From the NCBI GenBank assembly GCA_022842905.1, contig JALHOS010000031.1, forward strand, positions 1-34,238: 34,238 nucleotides of DNA, given 5' to 3'. Under the pieces are notes generated by a model. That model was not told where the DNA came from, ran no database searches, and saw nothing but the letters and a program-made list of their open reading frames with translations. Made by a program: the position numbers and the translations under genes. This document shows positions 1 through 8,773 of the stretch, in pieces (the first letter of the stretch is position 1; each line of letters starts with the position of its first letter). The stretch comes from Myxococcaceae bacterium. GTDB lineage: Bacteria > Myxococcota > Myxococcia > Myxococcales > Myxococcaceae.

Positions 1-790
1 CGTCGTCGACGAGGGCCGACGGCTGCTGAGTCCACGCCGCGGCCGAGCGGACCCAGAGCTGCGGCGCGCCCGAGCTCAACCGGACGCGCGCCTTGGGCCC
101 TGCCGTGAGCAGCGCGTCGGCCAGCGCGAAGTCCAGCAGCGTGTCCACGTCGACGCTGCGCTCCGGCGGCATACGCACGCCGCGCGTCACCCCGGCGACG
201 AAGAAGGCGCGGCGAACGCGCAGGAACTCGATCGTGTCGACGTAGACCGCGCCGTTCGCCTCCACCGCGGGCGCGAGCTGCTGGCGCGCGGCGTTCGCTT
301 CCCGCGCCGAGAACAGCGGCTCGAGCACCTCGCCGTCGACCAGCCGAAACGCCTTCTGCGGCGGGTGCGCCGGCGTGCAGACCGTCAGCGCAGAGCCCGT
401 CTGCTGGTGCGCGGCGAAGCACGCGGTGACGTCGCCGAGCGCCCGCAGCGGCGAGGTGGGCTGCAGCAGCACGACGACGTCGTACGTCTCGCCGAGCGCG
501 GCCAAGCGGTCGAGCGCTGCGAGCGTGGTGTCGATGGTGGTCGCCGTGTCCGTCGCCAGCTCAGCGGCTCGAAGGAAGGGGACCGGGGCGCCGGCACGGG
601 CGGCCTCGTCGGCCAGCGCCTGCCCGTCGGTGTCCACCAGCACACGGCCTTCGTGTCCGGACGCGGCGAGGAAGCGCAGGCCCAGGCGCGCGGCGCGGGC
701 GATCAACGACACACCGCCCACCGGCCGCAGGTTCTTCCCCGGGACGCCCTTGGAGCCAGCCCGAGCGGGAATGTGGACGAGGACGCGCAT
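1..790 (-). CDS. CMP-sugar (nonulosonate) cytidylyltransferase, NeuA/PseF-like; 3' end outside window
   Basis: Family role: loads an acidic nonulosonic acid (sialic, pseudaminic or legionaminic type) onto CMP in the cytoplasm. Seen: the start ATG at 790 gives MRVLVHIPARAGSKGVPGKN, the N-terminal nucleotide-binding signature (ARxGSKGxxxKN) of CMP-NeuAc synthetases. LLQPTSPLR follows at residues 109-116, then EANGAVYV at 178-185 and SVDVDT at 212-217. The reading frame is open for 263 codons to the window edge. The usual fold should end near residue 228, so at least 35 extra residues follow that I cannot assign; a fused second domain is possible. It is divergent from the glycosyltransferase at 894, with 103 bases between. 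Which nonulosonate is activated cannot be told from this fragment. Confidence 0.85.
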   Translation of the reverse strand, partial: MRVLVHIPARAGSKGVPGKNLRPVGGVSLIARAARLGLRFLAASGHEGRVLVDTDGQALADEAARAGAPVPFLRAAELATDTATTIDTTLAALDRLAALGETYDVVVLLQPTSPLRALGDVTACFAAHQQTGSALTVCTPAHPPQKAFRLVDGEVLEPLFSAREANAARQQLAPAVEANGAVYVDTIEFLRVRRAFFVAGVTRGVRMPPERSVDVDTLLDFALADALLTAGPKARVRLSSGAPQLWVRSAAAWTQQPSALVDD

Positions 791-893
791 GCGCGGCGGC
801 GCCTATAGCAGAGGGCTCCGTGCCCGCAGCGCCCCGTCTCATTCACGCTGGAACTGCGTGACGGGCCGGGCACCGTGACGTACCTATTCGGGT
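791..893. promoter_or_regulatory. Divergent promoter region with an inverted repeat
   Basis: This 103-base gap separates the divergent starts of the CMP-sugar synthetase (790, minus) and the glycosyltransferase (894, plus), so it should hold both promoters. It contains a perfect 6-base inverted repeat, TCACGC (843-848) and GCGTGA (856-861), with a 7-base spacer, suited to a dimeric regulator. No convincing -35/-10 pair was found. Confidence 0.35.
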
Positions 894-2411
894 GTGTTCA
901 CGAGCGCGGCCATGTTGGAGGCGCTGGACCGGGTGGCCGAGCGCTTCCCGGTGGAGGACTGGCGCGCCGACGGGCTGGGGGCCTGGCCGCTGTTCCGCTA
1001 CGAGATCTGCACCACCAACTTCTACATGTTCACCCACCGTGCGCAGCGGGCCGAGCCGGCGCCGGTGACGCTCGGGACCACGCGGCTGGCGCAGCTGCGC
1101 GAGGCGGTGCGGGCGCGGCGCAGCGTGCCTCGCGTCGACCGGAAGGACGCGCCGCTGTGGCGCCAGCGCGACGCGCTCTTCTTCTCGGACGGGGTGTCCT
1201 TCAGCAAGCTCGCCGGCGAGTACGTCGAGAAGTTCTGCGATCCGCTGCTGCTGCGGCTCGAGCAGGAGCAGGGCTTGACGGGCGTCCTCGTCACGCCCCT
1301 CAACCGCGCGCTCGCGCCTCGCCAGACGCCGTCGGTGCTCGTGCAGCCGCAGCTGGAGGTCGCGCTTCTCGCTGGTGCCGTGTCCGCGCGGGCGCGGCGG
1401 CCGGTCGTGTCCCTGCCGGGCTATGACGAAGCGAAGGCGCTCTTGGCCCGCATCGCGCCGGGGTTGGTGGTGCCCAGCGCGCTGAAGCTGTTCCGCAACG
1501 CGCACATTTCGAAGGTGACGTCCCGGCTCTGCGAGGGGTGGCTGCGCCTGGTGCGGCCGCGGGTGGTCTTCCTGGTCGCGTTCTACGGGAACGAGCGCGC
1601 CGCGATGCTGCTGGCGTGTCGGCGCCTGGGCATACCCACGGTGGACCTGCAGCACGGGGCGATCAGCGCGGTGCACTTCGCCTACGCGCGGCTCGGGCGG
1701 CTGCCCCCGCACGGCTACGAGCTGCTCCCGGACTGGTTTTGGGTCTGGTCCGAGCGCGAGCGGGAGGTCATCGAGCCGTGGGCGGGCAAGGACGGCCCGC
1801 ACCGCGTGGTGGTCGGAGGCAACCCGTTCATCACCTACTGCCAGGCTCGGCAGGGGCGGGGGCTGGCGGAGGCAGGCCAGGCGCTCGACGAGGCTTTGCG
1901 CGCGCACGCGGGCCGCGCGCAGGTGCTCTACAGCGCCAGCGGGTACGAGACCGACGAGCAGCTGCGCACGCTGGTCGCCGTCGTTGGGCAGACAGCCCCG
2001 ACACATCGCTGGTGGCTGCGCATGCACCCGTCCCGGCCCGAGGCCGCGGAGCGGTTCGCTGCCGCGTTGGTCGACTTCCCCGCGGAGCGCGCGCTGCTGG
2101 ACCTGGCGAGCCGGCTGCCGCTGCCCGTCTTGTTGTCCGGCATGCAGGCGCACGTGACGGAAGGCTCGTCGACGGCGGAAGAGGCGGCGTTGTTTGGGGT
2201 GCCCACCGTGCTCTTCGCCGAGGAGGGCACGACGCAGTTCGCTCCGCTGCTCGAGCGCGGCCAGGCGGTGGCCGTCGCCTCGCTCGGTGACGTGCCTCAG
2301 GGGTTGGCCCTGGCCGCGGCGCTCGCGCTGCCGCGGCAGGACTCCGGTCCGGAGAAGGAGCGGGAGGCGCTGGCGCGGCTGTTCGCGGGCTCGCGTCCCA
2401 CGCAGGGCTGA
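894..2411 (+). CDS. GT-B-like surface polysaccharide glycosyltransferase
   Basis: Likely a cytoplasmic transferase that builds the surface glycan; substrate unknown. Seen in 505 residues: an LQHG motif (252-255) followed by ELLPDWFWVW (276-285) and VGGNP (307-311), then VTEGSSTAEEAALFGVPT (421-438). This is the layout of GT-B-type capsule proteins, where the C-terminal EGSS...E segment binds the nucleotide sugar or nucleotide diphosphate. No signal peptide or membrane segment is visible. The GTG start at 894 gives the longest frame; an ATG at 912 is equally possible, and neither has a clear ribosome binding site. It lies opposite a CMP-sugar synthetase and just upstream of a flippase, so a role in transferring the CMP-activated sugar is possible but is only context. 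Confidence 0.65.
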   Translation: MFTSAAMLEALDRVAERFPVEDWRADGLGAWPLFRYEICTTNFYMFTHRAQRAEPAPVTLGTTRLAQLREAVRARRSVPRVDRKDAPLWRQRDALFFSDGVSFSKLAGEYVEKFCDPLLLRLEQEQGLTGVLVTPLNRALAPRQTPSVLVQPQLEVALLAGAVSARARRPVVSLPGYDEAKALLARIAPGLVVPSALKLFRNAHISKVTSRLCEGWLRLVRPRVVFLVAFYGNERAAMLLACRRLGIPTVDLQHGAISAVHFAYARLGRLPPHGYELLPDWFWVWSEREREVIEPWAGKDGPHRVVVGGNPFITYCQARQGRGLAEAGQALDEALRAHAGRAQVLYSASGYETDEQLRTLVAVVGQTAPTHRWWLRMHPSRPEAAERFAAALVDFPAERALLDLASRLPLPVLLSGMQAHVTEGSSTAEEAALFGVPTVLFAEEGTTQFAPLLERGQAVAVASLGDVPQGLALAAALALPRQDSGPEKEREALARLFAGSRPTQG

Positions 2412-2425
2412 CGTAACAGAGCGTC

Positions 2426-3688
2426 GTGGTCGCTCGCCTGCTCGCGGTCCTCCGGTCGCCGACGCTCGTCTACCTGGGCGCGTCGGTCCTCGGCCGGCTG
2501 GGGGCGATCCTCCTCATCCCGCTGTATACGAAGCGCCTCACGCAGGAAGAGTTCGGTCTGCTTTCGCTCGCCGGCACACTGCAGACCCTCGGCTCGCTGC
2601 TCTTCACGTTCGGGCTGACCAGCGCGCTGTCCAAGGTCTACTTCGACACGCCTGCGGGGCAGACCGCCGAAGGCCGCGTCGCCGCCGTGGCGCGGACCAT
2701 GCTGAGCCTCGCGGGCGGCTGGCTGTTGGTCCTCGGCGCGGCCGTCGCGCTGCTGTGGCCGACGGAGGGCGTGGGCGGCTTCACGCCGCACCGGGTCGTG
2801 ATGGTGCTGGCCGCCTCTGCGGGCACGGCGGCCTACGCGATCCCCGACGCGTGGTACCGCGCGCGGCGCTTGGCGTGGCAGGCCGCTGGGCTCAACCTGG
2901 TGGCCTTCACGCTCAGCGTTGGCTTGTCGCTCTACCTCGTGCTGGATCACGAGCGCGGGCTGGACGGCGCGCTCGAGGCGACGTGCTTCGCGCAGCTGGC
3001 GGTGGGCGCGTGGGGCGTGCTGTTCACCCTGCGGCTCGGTGAGCCGGATCGCGCCGGCTTGTCGCTGCGCGAGCTGCTGGGCTTCTCGCTGCCGTTCGTG
3101 CCGCACTTCCTGGCGAGCTGGGCGTTCAGCGTGGGCGATCGCTGGGCGCTCAAGGGCATTGGCCAAGACGCGCTCCTCGGGTTGTACGCGCTGGGACAGC
3201 AGCTCTCGACGCCGATCCCTCTGGTCGCGTCCGCGTTCAACGACGCCGAAGCCGCGAAGCTGGGCCAGACGGTCCGGGACGAGGGCGCGAGCGCGAGCCT
3301 TGCTCGGGAGCTGACCCGCGGGGTGCCGCGTTACCTGGCGGTCACCGCGCTCCCATACGTCGCGCTGCTCCTGGCGTGGCCGTTGCTGCGCTGGGGGCTC
3401 GGCGAGCGGTTCGAGGCGGGGCTGGTGCTGCTGCCCTTCGTCGGCTTGGCCGCCGTGCTCGAGAGCGCGTACTACCCGCCGGTGAACGTCCTGTTCTACG
3501 CGGGCCGCACCGGGTGGATCCCCGTGGTGACGGTGACGTCGGCGGTCATCAGCATCGGGCTGTCGGCAGGGCTGACGTTCGTGTGGGGAATCCCTGGGCT
3601 CGTCGCGGCGCGGCTGTCGTCGGCGGTGCTGCGCAGCGCGGTGTGCTGGGGCTTGGCGTGGCGGGCGGTGCGCGGCCTGCGCGCTTGA
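2426..3688 (+). CDS. Wzx-type polysaccharide flippase (MOP superfamily)
   Basis: Predicted inner-membrane flippase moving undecaprenyl-diphosphate-linked repeat units to the periplasm. The 420 residues are hydrophobic throughout, consistent with about twelve transmembrane helices. The N-terminal stretch IPLYTKRLTQEEFGLLSL (about residues 32-49) is the typical first loop of the polysaccharide biosynthesis/Wzx family, where a short basic turn is followed by E-[FY]-G. The GTG start lies 14 bases after the upstream stop, so the two genes are probably cotranscribed. Wzx-family substrate specificity cannot be read from sequence. Its presence points to the Wzx/Wzy assembly route rather than an ABC-transporter route. 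Confidence 0.85.
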   Translation: MVARLLAVLRSPTLVYLGASVLGRLGAILLIPLYTKRLTQEEFGLLSLAGTLQTLGSLLFTFGLTSALSKVYFDTPAGQTAEGRVAAVARTMLSLAGGWLLVLGAAVALLWPTEGVGGFTPHRVVMVLAASAGTAAYAIPDAWYRARRLAWQAAGLNLVAFTLSVGLSLYLVLDHERGLDGALEATCFAQLAVGAWGVLFTLRLGEPDRAGLSLRELLGFSLPFVPHFLASWAFSVGDRWALKGIGQDALLGLYALGQQLSTPIPLVASAFNDAEAAKLGQTVRDEGASASLARELTRGVPRYLAVTALPYVALLLAWPLLRWGLGERFEAGLVLLPFVGLAAVLESAYYPPVNVLFYAGRTGWIPVVTVTSAVISIGLSAGLTFVWGIPGLVAARLSSAVLRSAVCWGLAWRAVRGLRA

Positions 3689-3724
3689 CAGCGCCCGGCA
3701 CGGCGCACATGTCCCGGCGCTCGC

Positions 3725-4747
3725 GTGGACCCAGCCCGGCGCTACCTCAGGACCTTCGCCGTCGTGCTCGGCACTGCGCTGCTGGCGATCGCGCTGCTCA
3801 ACTGGGCCGTCAACCCGTACTCGTATTACCCGAGCGCTTGGCTCCGCCCGCTGACCTGGTCGACGCGCCCGCTGCGGACCGAGGCGCTCTCAGGCTGTCG
3901 TGGCGTCGGCGCGCTGATCATCGGATCGAGCCGGTCCATGAAGCTGGCCCCCGCGCAGCTGCAGCGGCTGACTGGGCTGCGTGCGCTCAACGCGTCCGTC
4001 GACTCCGCCATGGCCGAGGACTTCCTCGCGCTGCTCCGGCTCGCGAGGGCGGGGTGCGGCGGCAGCGTGAAGGAGGTGGTGCTCGGCATCGACCTCGAGG
4101 CCTTCCACGACACCCAAGGGCCTGACGGGCGTATCACCGGTGCGCCTGCGTACTGGGCGCAGCTGCCGTTGCCCGAGCGCCTGCGCTCCGCCGCGGCCGC
4201 GACGGAGAAGCTGCTCGCTTGGGAGCAGACCGTGCAGTCCCTGCGTTCGCTGCGCATGCTGCGAGAGCCGCTGCCGACCCCGACCTCCCGCTTCGACGAC
4301 GACGGCTTCCTCCACTACGTCGCCTGGGAAGCGCAGAAGGCCGACGGCACGTTCAAGCTGGACACGTCCGGCCAGGTGCAGGCCTACCTGTCGAGATTCG
4401 CCGGGTTCAAGCACCTGTCGCACCGGCGGCTTGCCGTGCTGCGCACGTTCCTCGAAGAGACCGCCAGCGACGGCGTGCGTGTGCGCGGCTTCGTCACGCC
4501 GCTGCACGCCGACGTGCTCGCGGCGCTGCGCAGCCAGCGGGGCTTCGACGCCCTGCGTAGCGAGCTGAACGCGCAGCTGGCCGACTTGCAGCGCGAGTTC
4601 CCGCACTTCACCGCCTTCGACGCGTCGGAGGTCAGCGCGTACGGCGGCGCGCCGGACGGCTTCTGGGACGGCGCCCACGTCGACGACGAGAGCTCGGCGC
4701 TGCTGCTCGACGGCCTCTACGGACGGAGGGGCGATGCTGTTCAATAG
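3725..4747 (+). CDS. SGNH-like membrane-anchored O-acylation partner protein
   Basis: Predicted partner of the MBOAT enzyme in O-acetylating the exported glycan. In 340 residues there is one N-terminal membrane anchor (about 11-29), then GSSRSMKL (67-74), a block I-like motif with the nucleophile in GSS. DGAH (315-318) near the C-terminus supplies the block V Asp and His of the SGNH superfamily. This arrangement resembles AlgX/AlgJ- or DltD-type proteins facing the periplasm, but the body is divergent. The GTG start at 3725 comes just before a hydrophobic segment. Its 3' end overlaps the MBOAT start by 14 bases, which supports translational coupling and joint function. The SGNH assignment rests on two motifs plus the neighbour. 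Confidence 0.65.
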   Translation: MDPARRYLRTFAVVLGTALLAIALLNWAVNPYSYYPSAWLRPLTWSTRPLRTEALSGCRGVGALIIGSSRSMKLAPAQLQRLTGLRALNASVDSAMAEDFLALLRLARAGCGGSVKEVVLGIDLEAFHDTQGPDGRITGAPAYWAQLPLPERLRSAAAATEKLLAWEQTVQSLRSLRMLREPLPTPTSRFDDDGFLHYVAWEAQKADGTFKLDTSGQVQAYLSRFAGFKHLSHRRLAVLRTFLEETASDGVRVRGFVTPLHADVLAALRSQRGFDALRSELNAQLADLQREFPHFTAFDASEVSAYGGAPDGFWDGAHVDDESSALLLDGLYGRRGDAVQ

Positions 4748-6107
4748 CTACGGCTTCCTCTTCGTCTTTCTCCCGCTCGTGCTGGGCGTGTACTGGTCCC
4801 TGAGGCCAGGCGACGGTCGCAAGTGGGTCCTGCTCCTCAGCAGCTACGTCTTCTACGGGGTCTGGAGCTGGAAGTTCGCCGCGCTGATGCTGGCCACCAC
4901 CAGCGTCGACTACTTCACCGCGCAGTGGTTGCACCGCTCCGCCACGCCGCGCGGGAAGCGCGGGTGGCTGGTGGTTTCCATGGTGTCGAACCTGGGCGTG
5001 CTGGCCGCGTTCAAGTACTTCGACTTCTTCGCGCGCTCGGTGAACGCGGTGGCGGGCGAGCCGCTGGTCGGCCTGCTCGACCTGACGCTGCCGATCGGCA
5101 TCAGCTTCTACACGTTCGAATCCATGAGCTACACGATCGACGTGTACCGCGGTCGTGTGCAGGTGCTGCACCGCTTTCTGGACTACGCGCACTTCGTCAC
5201 CATGTTCCCGCGGCTCGTGGCGGGCCCGATCGTCCGGTACATCGACCTCGAGCAGCAGCTGAAGGACGCGAAGCCGAAGCTGGAGGCCGCGGTCGTCGTC
5301 GAGGCGCTCCAGTTCTTCGTGTTCGGCCTGCTGAAGAAGGTCGTCATCGCGGACCCCATCGCCACCAAGCTGGTGGATCCACTCTTCGCGCAGCATGGAG
5401 AGCTGGGGCTGGTGCCGGCGTGGACCGCGGCGCTCGGGTACACCGCGCAGCTGTACTTCGACTTCTCCGGCTACAGCGACATGGCCATGGGTTTGGGCCT
5501 GCTCGTCGGCCTGCGGCTCCCGCGCAACTTCAACCTGCCGTACCGCGCGAGCTCCATCAGCGACTTCTGGCGGCGCTGGCACATCAGCCTCTCTACGTGG
5601 CTGCGCGACTACCTCTACATTCCGCTGGGCGGGAACCGGCACGGGACGGCGCGCACGTACCTGAACCTGTTCCTGACGATGCTGCTGGGCGGGCTGTGGC
5701 ACGGCGCCAACTGGACCTTCGTGGTGTGGGGGGCCCTGCACGGTGCAGCGCTCATGGTGGACCACGCCACGCAAGCGCGGCCCAAGCTGCCCGCGGGGCT
5801 GGGGCGCCTGCTGACGCTCCTCGTGGTCGTCGTCGGCTGGGTCGTCTTCCGCGCCGAGTCCGTGGGCCAAGCGTGGACGGTCTACCGCGGCATGCTGGGG
5901 CTGACCGGTGTGGACGCCGCGTTCGCGCGAGCGCACATGCCGATGCTGGCCTTCCTCGGCGTTGCGCTGGCGCTGTCCGTGGCGCCGGACACGAGCGACG
6001 TGAAGCTGCCGGTGCGCCGCGTCGTCGCGGTGCTGATGGCGCTCGCGTTCGCCATAGCCATCACGCGCATGTCCGTCCCGAGTCCGTTTCTGTACTTCCA
6101 GTTCTGA
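4734..6107 (+). CDS. MBOAT membrane-bound O-acyltransferase, AlgI-like
   Basis: Integral inner-membrane acyltransferase that passes an acyl group, usually acetyl, across the membrane for glycan O-acylation. Its 457 residues match the AlgI subgroup length. Seen: FWRRWHISLSTWL (279-291), YIPLGGNRHG (295-304) and GGLWHGANWTF (319-329), which carries the near-invariant catalytic His (H323). Many hydrophobic helices surround these. The ATG start lies inside the upstream SGNH gene. The same two-gene arrangement is known from alginate- and DltB/DltD-type O-acylation systems. The acceptor sugar is unknown. Confidence 0.92.
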   Translation: MLFNSYGFLFVFLPLVLGVYWSLRPGDGRKWVLLLSSYVFYGVWSWKFAALMLATTSVDYFTAQWLHRSATPRGKRGWLVVSMVSNLGVLAAFKYFDFFARSVNAVAGEPLVGLLDLTLPIGISFYTFESMSYTIDVYRGRVQVLHRFLDYAHFVTMFPRLVAGPIVRYIDLEQQLKDAKPKLEAAVVVEALQFFVFGLLKKVVIADPIATKLVDPLFAQHGELGLVPAWTAALGYTAQLYFDFSGYSDMAMGLGLLVGLRLPRNFNLPYRASSISDFWRRWHISLSTWLRDYLYIPLGGNRHGTARTYLNLFLTMLLGGLWHGANWTFVVWGALHGAALMVDHATQARPKLPAGLGRLLTLLVVVVGWVVFRAESVGQAWTVYRGMLGLTGVDAAFARAHMPMLAFLGVALALSVAPDTSDVKLPVRRVVAVLMALAFAIAITRMSVPSPFLYFQF

Positions 6108-6123
6108 CCGAGGCCCCCCTGCC

Positions 6124-6873
6124 GTGGACCCGCAGCTCTACCGCCAGCACGCCGAGCAGGAGGAACAGCACTGGTGGTTCGCCGGCCGTCGGGACGTGAT
6201 CGCCGCGTGCCTGCGTCGGTGGGTTCCCGAGCGCGGAGGCCGCACGCTGCTCGATGTCGGCTGCGGCACCGGCGGCATGTTGCCGCTGCTCGCCCAGTTC
6301 GGCCACGTCACCGGCGTCGAGAGCGAGCCTGCGGCCTTGGCGGTGGCCGCGCGGCGGGTGAGCGCCGGCGTCGCGGTGCAGGCGGGCGCGCTGCCGGACG
6401 ACCTGCCCGACGGTCCGTTCGACGTCGTCACCGCGTTCGACGTGGTGGAGCACGTCCCGACGCCGGTGGAGAGCCTCAAGAGCATGGCTCGTCGGCTGCG
6501 CGCTGACGGCCGGCTGGTCGTGACCGTGCCCGCGTTCATGTTCCTGTGGAGTCAGCACGACGAGCTGAACCACCACTACGTTCGCTACACGGACGCGCTC
6601 CTCCGCGAGCAGTTGCAGGCGGCCGGCCTGGACGTCCTCCACACGAGTTACTTCAACGCGTGGCTGTTCCCCGCCGTCGCCGCGGTGCGCGCGGTGCAAC
6701 GGGTGCTGCCCGGGTGGCTGCGCGGGCCGGCGAAGTCGGACCTGGGGCTCCCGCCAGCGCTGGTGAACCGGGCGCTGCACGCGCTGTTCGCGTCAGAAGC
6801 GTCGGTCGTGGCGCGCGCGCGGCTGCCGGCGGGCGTCTCGCTGCTGGCCGTGGCCCGGCCGCGCAGCCGCTGA
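6124..6873 (+). CDS. Class I SAM-dependent methyltransferase
   Basis: Soluble 249-residue methyltransferase. The N-terminus EQEEQHWWFAGRRDVI (about 11-26) is the HWWF-x-GR segment common in methyltransferases of polysaccharide loci. It is followed by motif I, LLDVGCGTGGM (42-52), and an acidic motif II, VTGVESEP. The GTG start gives a start compatible with the family and lies 16 bases after the MBOAT stop. The target may be a sugar hydroxyl or a lipid-linked intermediate; sequence does not decide. It ends 8 bases from the convergent stop of the WecE-like gene, so the plus-strand block closes here. Confidence 0.8.
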   Translation: MDPQLYRQHAEQEEQHWWFAGRRDVIAACLRRWVPERGGRTLLDVGCGTGGMLPLLAQFGHVTGVESEPAALAVAARRVSAGVAVQAGALPDDLPDGPFDVVTAFDVVEHVPTPVESLKSMARRLRADGRLVVTVPAFMFLWSQHDELNHHYVRYTDALLREQLQAAGLDVLHTSYFNAWLFPAVAAVRAVQRVLPGWLRGPAKSDLGLPPALVNRALHALFASEASVVARARLPAGVSLLAVARPRSR

Positions 6874-6881
6874 CCGAAAGC

Positions 6882-8012
6882 TCAGGCCTCTCGCTCGAGC
6901 AGCTCGATGACGCGCGCCTGTGCCTCGTCCGGCAGCCCCACCCACAGCGGCAGCCGCAGCAGCCGCGCGGACACGTCGTCGGTCACCTTCAGCTCGGGCT
7001 CGGCGCTCCGGCCGAACTGTCGCCCCGCAGGGCTCGAGTGCAGCGGCACGTAGTGGAACACCGAGTGGAGCCCGGCGGCCTTCAGCGCGCCCATGACGCG
7101 ATCGCGCGTGGCCAGGTCCTTCAGCAGCACGTAGTACATGTGCGCGTTGTGGCTCAGCCCCGCGGGGACGATCGGCCGCCGCAGCCGCTCTCGCTGCTCC
7201 AGCCCGGCAAGGCCGGCGTGGTACCGCTCCCAGAGCGCCAGCCGCCGCCCGTTCAAGCTCGCGGCGTCCTCGAGCTGGGCGAACAGGAACGCGGCGATGA
7301 TCTCCGACGGCAGGTACGACGAGCCGACGTCCACCCAGGTGTACTTGTCGACTTCCCCACGGAAGAACGCGCTGCGGTTGGTGCCCTTCTCCCGCAAGAT
7401 TTCCGCGCGCTTGCCCAGCTCGGGGTCGCGCACCAGCAGCGCGCCGCCCTCACCCGAGATGATGTTCTTCGTCTCATGGAAGCTCAGCGCGCCGAGGTCG
7501 CCCAGCGAGCCCAGCGGCGTGCCGTGGTACGCCGAGCCGATCGCCTGCGCCGCGTCTTCGATGACGAAGAGCTGCCTGGCTTTCGCCAGCTCCAGGATCG
7601 GCCGCATCTCGCAGGCGACGCCAGCGTAGTGCACGACGCAGATCGCCTTGGTCGCCGGGCTGAGCGCGGCCTCGAGCTTGCGCTCGTCCAGGTTCAGCGT
7701 GTCTGGCCGCACGTCGACGAAGACCGGGCGCGCGCCGCGGAGCACGAACGCATTGGCCGTCGAGACGAAGGTGTACGACGGGAGAATCACCTCGTCGCCG
7801 GGGCCCACGCGCGCCAGCAGGGCCGCCAGCTCGAGCGCGGCGGTGCACGAGTGCACCAACAGCGCCTTGGGGCTTTGGGTCAGCTGCTGCAGCAGCGCGT
7901 TGCACTTCTTGGTGAAAGCGCCGTCGCCGGACAGGTGGCCCGCGTTGATGGCCTCCTGCACGTAGCCCAGCTCCTTGCCGGTGACGTACGGCCGGTTGAA
8001 AGGGACTTTCAT
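6882..8012 (-). CDS. wecE: dTDP-4-amino-4,6-dideoxygalactose transaminase, WecE/RffA type
   Basis: PLP aminotransferase of the DegT/DnrJ/EryC1 family. WecE converts dTDP-4-keto-6-deoxyglucose and glutamate to dTDP-4-amino-4,6-dideoxy-D-galactose. Seen: near-family-wide WecE identity in PGDEVILPSYTFVSTANAFV (71-90), VVHYAGVACEM (126-136), IEDAAQ (151-156) and FHETKN (178-183), where K182 is the PLP-binding lysine, and in REKGTNRSAFFRGEVDKYTW further on. At 376 residues the length matches. The ATG at 8012 overlaps the WecD stop in an ATGA junction, which fixes the start. It is the last gene of the long minus-strand array. The related VioA/FdtB activities are less likely given how close the match is to WecE. 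Confidence 0.92.
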   Translation of the reverse strand: MKVPFNRPYVTGKELGYVQEAINAGHLSGDGAFTKKCNALLQQLTQSPKALLVHSCTAALELAALLARVGPGDEVILPSYTFVSTANAFVLRGARPVFVDVRPDTLNLDERKLEAALSPATKAICVVHYAGVACEMRPILELAKARQLFVIEDAAQAIGSAYHGTPLGSLGDLGALSFHETKNIISGEGGALLVRDPELGKRAEILREKGTNRSAFFRGEVDKYTWVDVGSSYLPSEIIAAFLFAQLEDAASLNGRRLALWERYHAGLAGLEQRERLRRPIVPAGLSHNAHMYYVLLKDLATRDRVMGALKAAGLHSVFHYVPLHSSPAGRQFGRSAEPELKVTDDVSARLLRLPLWVGLPDEAQARVIELLEREA

Positions 8013-8773
8013 GGCTTCGCGCTCCTGTCGCGGGCGCCGTCCGCCCACCAGTGAAACGTGTAGAACGAGTCGCTCGGCTCCAGCCCGTTGCGCGCCCAGA
8101 CCTTCTGCGGCGCCAGGTTGTGCAGCTGCGTCGACACCTTGAGTCGCGTCTTGCCTTGCTGCGCCGCCACGTGCTTCGCCGCCTTCACCAGCGCGTCGTA
8201 GCTGCCCTGGCCCTGCGCCTTGGGGGACACGGCGTTGAGGACGATCTCCGCGTCGTCCGCCGACGCGCCGAGCTTGAGCGTGAGGAAGCCCGTCGGCTCG
8301 CCGCCCGTCGTCGACACCAGCACCACCCCGTCGGCCTGGCGGCACTGGTTCTGGAACCACTCCACGTAGCCGGCGGTCGCGCGCGCGCCGTCCAGCCTGG
8401 CGTCGGCGTGGTAGTGCCCGGCGAAGCCGGAGAACGCCTGCTCCGCCACCAGCGATAGCGGCGCGACGTCGGCTTCGACCAAGCGCCGCACGCGCCCGCT
8501 CGCCAGCGCGTCCGGAGGCGCCGCCGCCGGGCTCACCGCGCCCGCGAAGTACACGAGCGTGTCGCACAAGAAGCAGCCCCACGCTTCCAGGGCCTGCGCC
8601 ACCGGCGGCGGCGTGGTGGGGCACCGGGCGATGACGAGGTCCGCGCCGCTCGCGACGGCTTCCCGTCCCATGCGTGTGGCGTCGGGGACGGTCGAAGCCA
8701 GGCCCCGGAGGACGCGCACCCCAAAGCGCTTCGAATCCAGCGACGACGGGCTGAGCAGCGCGGCCTCAGTCAT
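8009..8773 (-). CDS. wecD: dTDP-fucosamine N-acetyltransferase-like GNAT, WecD/RffC type
   Basis: Predicted to acetylate the 4-amino group made by the adjacent WecE, giving dTDP-4-acetamido-4,6-dideoxygalactose (Fuc4NAc). Seen in 254 residues: an N-terminal SSLDSKRFGVRVLR segment like the WENAFFGV start region of WecD, and a C-terminal GNAT domain with the acetyl-CoA loop QGQGSYDALV. Near the end is LKVSTQLHNLAPQKVWARNG, which parallels the WecD segment LRVATQMGNTAALKRY. The ATG at 8773 overlaps the GT2 stop by 8 bases, and its stop overlaps the wecE start by 4. The match to WecD is clear in layout but divergent, so the function leans on the pairing with WecE. Confidence 0.78.
   Translation of the reverse strand: MTEAALLSPSSLDSKRFGVRVLRGLASTVPDATRMGREAVASGADLVIARCPTTPPPVAQALEAWGCFLCDTLVYFAGAVSPAAAPPDALASGRVRRLVEADVAPLSLVAEQAFSGFAGHYHADARLDGARATAGYVEWFQNQCRQADGVVLVSTTGGEPTGFLTLKLGASADDAEIVLNAVSPKAQGQGSYDALVKAAKHVAAQQGKTRLKVSTQLHNLAPQKVWARNGLEPSDSFYTFHWWADGARDRSAKP

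Noticed and set aside
843-2153. Long open frame on the minus strand opposite the glycosyltransferase
   Set aside because: Rich in Arg, Gln, Pro and His with no recognisable motif, typical of a G+C-biased shadow. The plus-strand frame has a coherent GT-B motif set.
8013-8624. Upstream extension of the WecE frame
   Set aside because: It only overlaps wecD out of frame. WecE homology starts at the ATG at 8012, which forms an ATGA junction.
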